From: Sedimentisphaerales bacterium | GTDB lineage: Bacteria > Planctomycetota > Phycisphaerae > Sedimentisphaerales > SM23-30 | Length of the DNA stretch: 45,963 nt | Assembly (NCBI GenBank): GCA_016928435.1 | Contig: JAFGKT010000055.1 | Span: 1-45,963, forward strand | Direction of reading: 5' to 3' | Part shown: positions 41,616-45,963 of the stretch, piece after piece | How positions within the stretch are numbered: position 1 is the first letter of the stretch | Layout of the letters: each line of letters opens with the position of its first letter | The notes under the pieces: model-generated | What the model was told of the DNA's origin: nothing | Seen by the model: the letters and a program-made list of their open reading frames with translations, nothing else | Databases searched by the model: none | Translations under genes and position numbers: made by a program

Positions 41616-42713
41616 TCAACCGCCAAGGTTCCCTGTTCCGTAAACCACCAACGCCTTACGCAGCAGTATAAAATTCTGGCGGTTGTATTGTGTCACTTGC
41701 CCCGACACCCGAAACCGCAGCGTACGCGTTCCGGTGTTGTCCATCATCCGTTCCATCATCTCCAACAACTGGCAAGGCAGCACCCCGATCGGAGCCTCAG
41801 CCAAACTCGACGCGTCAGCCTCAAACAAAAACATCCACTGATGTTCGTCCGGGTCATAAACCAAATGCCCAACTCTATCGATAATCGCCTCGCCATCCAG
41901 CAGAAGTTCTTCGCTGCTCAGTTCCTGCCGAGTTAGTCCGACTTCTCGGTCCTCAGCCAAATCTTCTGTCAATTCCATACGACTGGCCAACGGCGCCGTC
42001 CGCGGAATACTCACCAGTAGTTCCCGCAACTGCTCCGCTAATTCCCCGCCTGCCTCATCTCCGTCTGCGTCTTCTTCGTTTACCTGCGCACCAGCATTCT
42101 GGTTCGGCAGCCGTGAAGTCATCCCCTGTTCCCCAAATATCGACAACGCCGCCACCATCGTAGGCAAAATATAATTGCGATTCTGATATGTCGTTACTTC
42201 CCCCCAAACCCTAAACGTCACCCGCACGTCTTCTTGATTACCGCAAAAATTAATCATATTCGTCAGCCACCGGCCGGGCAAAACCTCCATCGGAACCGAA
42301 TAAGGATCATCCAAGTCCACCTCAGCGACCGTCGCTTCCCCACCGTCTGCAACACTATCATCACCATTCTGCTCCGCAGGCAAAAAACACAAAAACCACC
42401 GGTTGTGCGCCAAATCATGGACCAGCCTCGCCTGCCGATTCACTATCAACGTACCCTCAGGCAGCAAAGTCTGAACCTGCTCTTCTGCCCCCGCCAAAGC
42501 GTTACTATCACCCGGACCGTCCGCCAAACCCTCCACGTCCGCCAACTGACCAAACCCCACAACAGCCGTAGTCAATATCATCGCCAACGTCAACTTTATA
42601 TAAAGCAACACTTTACGTCCCGCGCCCATCCGTGGCATATCTTCCATAATCGCCTGCACCTTTCCGGGCGAAACCTCGCCCTCACCAAACGCAAAATTGC
42701 CCTGGTAGCTCAT
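41616..42713 (-). CDS. Membrane-anchored protein with internal duplication, unknown function
   Basis: 365 residues from ATG 42713 (GGAG upstream); a TTG six codons earlier and ATG at 42647 are alternatives. One hydrophobic segment (KVLLYIKLTLAMILTTAVVG) near residue 35-55 anchors the protein. Two copies of one domain follow. Copy 1 has LIVNRQARLVHDLAHNRWFL, VLPGRWLTNMINF and VTFRVWGEVTTYQNRNYILP. Copy 2 has AIIDRVGHLVYDPDEHQWMF, VLPCQLLEMMERM and LRFRVSGQVTQYNRQNFILL. Between them lies an acidic linker (NEEDADGDEAGGELAEQLRE). The repeated unit, ending in a beta-rich V-x-G-x-V-T-x-Y-x-x-x-N-(Y/F)-I-L, looks like an OB-fold-like or small beta domain. The family is not recognised. Confidence 0.8.
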   Translation of the reverse strand: MSYQGNFAFGEGEVSPGKVQAIMEDMPRMGAGRKVLLYIKLTLAMILTTAVVGFGQLADVEGLADGPGDSNALAGAEEQVQTLLPEGTLIVNRQARLVHDLAHNRWFLCFLPAEQNGDDSVADGGEATVAEVDLDDPYSVPMEVLPGRWLTNMINFCGNQEDVRVTFRVWGEVTTYQNRNYILPTMVAALSIFGEQGMTSRLPNQNAGAQVNEEDADGDEAGGELAEQLRELLVSIPRTAPLASRMELTEDLAEDREVGLTRQELSSEELLLDGEAIIDRVGHLVYDPDEHQWMFLFEADASSLAEAPIGVLPCQLLEMMERMMDNTGTRTLRFRVSGQVTQYNRQNFILLRKALVVYGTGNLGG

Positions 42714-42920
42714 GCCCCAACGCTCCGTCAACTTCCCTGTGTCTAACCCGCGAACTACACCATTGTTATAACCTCATTTGCCCCCCAAGCCAAGACCTTG
42801 TTTTTCTTGGGTTGTTTTCAATTCTTTCGCCGCTTCTCTATACCGTGAACACTCCACAAACCGCCATTTGTGTTCAAAACCCATTGACATCTCTTCCGCT
42901 TTCCATCCCCCACCCCCAAC

Positions 42921-42969
42921 CGTTAGCCCCCGAACGTAAGCAACATTTATGTTGCTCTAGCTCGGGGGT
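42921..42969. repeat. Long hairpin repeat C, copy 5
   Basis: Identical over 49 nt to 6011-6059. The perfect identity over 37 kb shows recent spread, gene conversion or strong constraint. Confidence 0.85.
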
Positions 42970-43269
42970 TAGAACACCAACCAAACACCGTTTTCCTCAA
43001 TACTCTCTTCACCCCCATCCGTAACTAATCCCGCACTTGATGCGGGATCCATCCCTGACGTTTCCTTGTCCACTCTGTTTCATATATCACGTACTCTGTC
43101 TCCCTTGCTTACCAAAAACTTTCTGTTTTCATTTGCTTTTTACCCAAACGTGAGGTATCCTCTAAGTAAAGCTGCTAACCGCAGTGGGACATTCTAATAT
43201 AGATGATGCTAAGAATCATACGCTTCACCTGAAACTGCAAGATATCGGTTAGAAGGCGTTTGATGACTG

Positions 43270-43378
43270 GGCGTCCTTTATCTTATGGTAAAGGGCGCCG
43301 TTGCTTGTGTTTCTAAAAGGCCCTTGCAGGCCTCAGGTGAGCACAGTGTAGCGGCGCCCTTTGTCATGCGCCCACTGT
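43270..43378 (+). ncRNA. Candidate two-state structured RNA or DNA element
   Basis: GGCGTCCTTTA (43270-43280) pairs with TAAAGGGCGCC (43289-43299). ACAGTG/CACTGT (43343-43348, 43373-43378) encloses GGCGC/GCGCC (43353-43357, 43368-43372). AGGCC/GGCCT (43318-43333) stands between. In an alternative fold AAAGGGCGCC (43290-43299) pairs perfectly with GGCGCCCTTT (43353-43362), which breaks both flanking hairpins. No known RNA class was recognised, no promoter was found, and the strand is a guess. Confidence 0.4.
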
Positions 43379-43458
43379 TCGCGCATAAATAGGGACAGCC
43401 AGGCAATCGCCGGACACACTGAGAGCCAAAAAGGAGAATAGAAACCGGCGCAAAGTTC

Positions 43459-43522
43459 CGTTTTGGGTTTAAGCATGGGCGTGGTTGGGGCCCAAGCTTA
43501 GCCCTCCATGGACCCAAAAACG
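43459..43522. repeat. Extended inverted repeat upstream of the PEP-CTERM promoter
   Basis: CGTTTTGGGT (43459-43468) pairs with ACCCAAAAACG (43512-43522, one bulged A). Inside, TAAGC-A-TGGGC (43470-43480) pairs with GCCCA-A-GCTTA (43490-43500), leaving one A-A mismatch and a 9-nt loop. It ends 14 nt before the -35 hexamer and has no T-tract. Confidence 0.7.
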
Positions 43523-43536
43523 ACCGTAAATTGATC

Positions 43537-43565
43537 TTGACAACCTAAGCACTATCCCGTATATT
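43537..43565 (+). promoter_or_regulatory. Promoter of the PEP-CTERM gene with long leader
   Basis: TTGACA (43537-43542), 17 bp, TATATT (43560-43565). The predicted start is near 43572, leaving a leader of about 300 nt before the ATG at 43876. Confidence 0.8.
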
Positions 43566-43571
43566 AAGGTG

Positions 43572-43875
43572 TTATAGGAATATAGGTTTTTACCAGGAGG
43601 CCCTTTTTCGCCGAAAATCGGCATTTTCAAAACCAAATATGTAAATTCACTGTAACCAGTGAGCGTCACAAGCTAAACCGTCAGTTTATATTTGGGAGAT
43701 GCGCAGTGGTCAGTGCCCCGTACGGGCACTGTCTGCTAGTGTTCCCAAACGGGTTCTGACGGACCTTGCTTGTGCACTGTGCGGCGGTGCCTAATTTTTT
43801 AGCATTCGCCGACAAACGATATAAAAAAATTGGGGTCGGGATAACCACCAATTTTTCAAACGAAAGGAACATGAG
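43572..43875 (+). ncRNA. Long structured 5' leader, candidate cis-regulatory RNA
   Basis: Stems in order: GCCGA/TCGGC (43610-43622); TCACTG/CAGTGA (43647-43662); a nested set of CCGTCAG/CTGACGG (43678-43684, 43756-43762), TTTGGGA/TCCCAAA (43691-43697, 43743-43749), GCAG/CTGC and CAGTGCCC/GGGCACTG (43711-43718, 43724-43731); CGGCG/CGCCG near 43781-43811; and AAAAATTGG/CCAATTTTT (43825-43833, 43848-43856) with inner GGT/ACC. The last is terminator-like and lies 19 nt before the start codon, so attenuation is possible. No known riboswitch consensus was recognised. Confidence 0.5.
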
Positions 43876-44388
43876 ATGGAAAAGACGTTCGTATTACTTC
43901 TGTTGTTAATGCTTGCTTGTCAAACGCAGGCAGTCATTTGGGACGGTGATGGTATTTATGAACTGACTACAGGTGAATCCTTGCTGCAAGGTGAAGTCCT
44001 AGATACTGCCACGCTGAATATAACTGGTGGAACAATTAATGGTAATCTAATCTGTCGCAATAGCAGCAAACTCAATCTGTTCAGCGGACATATTGGCGGT
44101 CTTAGCGTTACCAATAATGCGACCGCAAATCTCTATGGCGGGACAATTGGAGGCATGGGAATACTCGAACCGGCAGTGGTGAACATGCACGTATCAAGCT
44201 ATGAGTATCACGATACAGGAATCGGTGGCGGAAGGGTTTCAGGATACTGGCTTGACGGTATAAGTCAATTTGATTTTGGTATGGAGCCTGGAACCTTTGA
44301 ACAGATCAAATTTGTTCCCGAACCGTGTTCATTGCTCTTACTTGGCCTCAGTGTCATACCCATGCGTGCCAGAAGACGACACACCTAA
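43876..44388 (+). CDS. Small secreted PEP-CTERM protein
   Basis: 170 residues, ATG 43876 after AAAGGA. Signal peptide: KTFVLLLLLMLACQTQA. The middle is a short beta-solenoid-like series: ATLNITGGTINGNLICRN, SKLNLFSGHIGGLSV and ATANLYGGTIGGMGI, each about 20 residues with a G-G turn. The C-terminus is a PEP-CTERM tail: VPEP, CSLLLLGLSVIP and final RARRR, with the unusual Cys directly after the second Pro. It is a probable exosortase substrate displayed on the cell surface. It is preceded by a promoter and a long structured leader and followed after 36 nt by another secreted protein gene with its own AAAAGGAG site. Codon use is more AT-rich than the C-rich backbone genes. Confidence 0.9.
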   Translation: MEKTFVLLLLLMLACQTQAVIWDGDGIYELTTGESLLQGEVLDTATLNITGGTINGNLICRNSSKLNLFSGHIGGLSVTNNATANLYGGTIGGMGILEPAVVNMHVSSYEYHDTGIGGGRVSGYWLDGISQFDFGMEPGTFEQIKFVPEPCSLLLLGLSVIPMRARRRHT

Positions 44389-44424
44389 TATATCGCTTTT
44401 CATTACCCAGAAAAGGAGTTGATT

Positions 44425-45963
44425 ATGCTTTATAAAGAAGCAGTGCGGAGATTGTACGTTCAAATTCTCATAATCATTGGCATTTGTGCCTATGCAAATG
44501 CAGAATCTCTTTATGTTGTCCGCCACGGGGCAGATACAACCAATAATCTTCTAGTATTTGAAATCGTAGACAATGAACTGGTATTCCAAGCTCAACAAAC
44601 CATAACCACAGCCGGCTATGGCGGTATTGACTTGGCAATTGACAATGAAAATAATGTCGTGTTTGTTTCAAATGAAAGTTCTAGCGTATTAACGCTCGTT
44701 AATGCAAAAACACTTGATGAAATAACCACAGTTACACTTTCAGGACCAACAGACCTGACTGGTATCGTCTATGATCCCACCCAACAGAAGTTGTACGGAA
44801 CTGAAAGGAATACAAATGAACTGTATTCCTACTCATGGAACGCACAGACCAATGCGATGACACCAGACCCTTGCAATCCTTTTGAGTTAGATGGTGGAAT
44901 AGATTATGCCTGTGGATTGTCGCTGAATGGAAGCATATTATATGTATCCGACTACTACTATCTCATTGGGCAGCAGAATGCTCCGCGTTCTTCCTTAGTA
45001 TACAAATATGATGTAACGGATGAGTTTAGTTATCAGGGGACGATTGACATGGATGATGGAATTGTCTCCATTGTTCATGACTCATACGAAAACGCCATGT
45101 ATGCCGGAGCCTATGGTGGAACAAACGATACCTACATCATCAAACATGATCTCGATTTGGGTAGTCCCATCCAAAAAGACATTGGCACCAATGCTATCGG
45201 CATCGAAACGAATGATAACACAGGGCTACTCTACGTTACGACATACCGATATGATCCGTGTAGCTTTAGTTCTGGTGGCGTAGAAGTGTACGACACATCC
45301 AGTTGGACATCTGACCCAAATCAAGTAGTCACTTACGAAGACATCTACAACAGTACAAATGACGACGATGTTACAATCTCCAACCTCGCAGGCTTAGTAA
45401 TCGGCGGACCATACAAACCGGAAATCATGGGCGTAACCATTACCCCCGACCCATGCACCTGCATCTACCCCGCCGACCAAGGCGACCCATGTTACATCGA
45501 ATACACCATCTGCTACAGCGGCGGCGGCCAAGGTGACCAAACCAACACTTGGCTAACGGCTCATCTGCCAAACGAACTTTACCCAACCGACCCTTGCGAT
45601 GAACATTTCTTCTTGACCGAATACGCTTTTATTTGGAACCTAACCACCGTCGCTGAAGACGCTAACAACTGCGTCAGCTTCGAAGCCTACGTCTTGCCAG
45701 GCGCCGAACCGCTCGGTTCATTCACCCTCGAAGTCGAACTAGAAAGCGACACTTCCTACACCACCGAAACCATCACAACAAACATCTGCTGCTGGGGAGG
45801 CGACACCATTTACGTCAACCAAAACGTATCCGATGAAGAATTGCACACCGGCATATCTTGGCAAAACGCTTACGCTAATCTACAAGACGCGATCAACCGC
45901 GCCGACCAAGGCTGCGGCAATGAAATCTGGGTCGCAAAAGGCACCTACATCCCTACCGAAGAA
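44425..45963 (+). CDS. Large secreted protein, 3' end beyond window (propeller-like, then DUF11-like, then start of beta-helix)
   Basis: 513 codons are visible from ATG 44425 (AAAAGGAG upstream), with no stop before the window ends. The signal peptide covers about the first 28 residues (LYVQILIIIGICAYANA). Residues about 30-325 form repeated strands of the YVTN/NHL propeller type: GGIDLAIDNENNVVFVSNES, LTGIVYDPTQQKLYGTERNT, IVSIVHDSYENAMYAGAYGG and TGLLYVTTYRYDPC. From about residue 330 a Cys-rich DUF11-like module follows (ITPDPCTCIYPADQGDPCYI, FEAYVLPGAEPLGSFTLEVE). At about 465 starts IYVNQNVSD...WQNAYANLQDAINRA...EIWVAKGTYIPT, the usual beginning of a right-handed beta-helix in Planctomycetota surface proteins. 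Codon use changes sharply near 45.3-45.4 kb. A sorting tail may lie beyond the window. Confidence 0.85.
   Translation, partial: MLYKEAVRRLYVQILIIIGICAYANAESLYVVRHGADTTNNLLVFEIVDNELVFQAQQTITTAGYGGIDLAIDNENNVVFVSNESSSVLTLVNAKTLDEITTVTLSGPTDLTGIVYDPTQQKLYGTERNTNELYSYSWNAQTNAMTPDPCNPFELDGGIDYACGLSLNGSILYVSDYYYLIGQQNAPRSSLVYKYDVTDEFSYQGTIDMDDGIVSIVHDSYENAMYAGAYGGTNDTYIIKHDLDLGSPIQKDIGTNAIGIETNDNTGLLYVTTYRYDPCSFSSGGVEVYDTSSWTSDPNQVVTYEDIYNSTNDDDVTISNLAGLVIGGPYKPEIMGVTITPDPCTCIYPADQGDPCYIEYTICYSGGGQGDQTNTWLTAHLPNELYPTDPCDEHFFLTEYAFIWNLTTVAEDANNCVSFEAYVLPGAEPLGSFTLEVELESDTSYTTETITTNICCWGGDTIYVNQNVSDEELHTGISWQNAYANLQDAINRADQGCGNEIWVAKGTYIPTEE

Larger units (their letters stand above)
42714..43875. other. 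Gene-free interval, hairpin-rich in its second half
   Basis: No supported gene. Up to about 43070 it is C-rich backbone with repeat C (42921-42969) and a TCCCGCAC/GTGCGGGA-like stem (43028-43049). From about 43100 the composition changes and strong hairpins follow, described individually. Minus-strand ORFs of 60-80 codons over the hairpins have no ribosome binding sites or protein-like patterns. Confidence 0.6.

Noticed and set aside
43678..43762. Integron attC site
   Set aside because: The outer ends lack the RYYYAAC/GTTRRRY core pair, and no integrase or cassette array is seen.
43278..43872. Minus-strand ORFs (43278-43517, 43469-43669, 43681-43872)
   Set aside because: They have no ribosome binding sites or domain patterns and run through perfect hairpins, as expected of chance ORFs.

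Overview
The window reads as a chromosome segment of a Planctomycetota bacterium, most likely of the Phycisphaerae/Sedimentisphaerales type. This is inferred from gene content: an exosortase with its EpsI-like partner, PEP-CTERM surface proteins, a secreted GH172 (DUF2961) protein ending in a dockerin-like calcium-binding pair, an M56 (BlaR1-like) membrane protease with a very long extracytoplasmic tail, and a stand-alone SecD-P1-like membrane protein. No rRNA, tRNA, CRISPR array, transposase or phage gene was seen.

Layout. 0.4-5.4 kb: a forward run of a DNA-repair-type radical SAM protein, a small methyltransferase, a URO-D-like methyltransferase and a two-domain alpha/beta hydrolase. 6.3-20.0 kb: an envelope and exopolysaccharide locus, with a NeuD-like acyltransferase on the minus strand, then Wza-like export lipoprotein, exosortase, EpsI-like protein, a 1656-residue TPR protein, a Wzz/BY-kinase fusion and a Wzx-like flippase. 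20.0-25.5 kb, minus strand: a YjfB-like small protein, an MFS transporter, homocysteine methyltransferase/MTHFR and ThiC. 25.7-30.6 kb: a PEP-CTERM HAF-repeat protein divergent from a BlaI-type repressor and its M56 partner. 30.6-32.9 kb, minus strand: small membrane proteins, one carrying a SecD P1-head domain. 33-35.4 kb: a PEP-CTERM gene remnant, then a URO-D-like gene divergent from an AraC regulator. 35.5-42.7 kb: ferritin-like protein, YihY/BrkB protein, unknown membrane protein, GH172-dockerin protein, cold-shock protein and an internally duplicated membrane-anchored protein. 43.1-46 kb: a hairpin-rich non-coding stretch, a PEP-CTERM protein and the 5' part of a large secreted protein that runs off the window.

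How it fits together. The exosortase should process proteins with a PEP-CTERM tail; two intact candidates (25.7 and 43.9 kb) and one remnant (33.1 kb) lie in the window. The export protein, chain-length kinase, flippase and TPR protein fit surface polysaccharide assembly, but no glycosyltransferase is present, so sugar assembly must be encoded elsewhere.

The intergenic DNA holds several families of short dispersed hairpins and 10-nt-period repeats. The least explained part is 43.2-43.9 kb: several nested perfect stems, two of them mutually exclusive, around a consensus-like promoter with a roughly 300-nt structured leader and a terminator-like hairpin just before a PEP-CTERM start codon. This is the best candidate for an undescribed regulatory RNA. 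All calls come from reading the sequence; no database search was possible.
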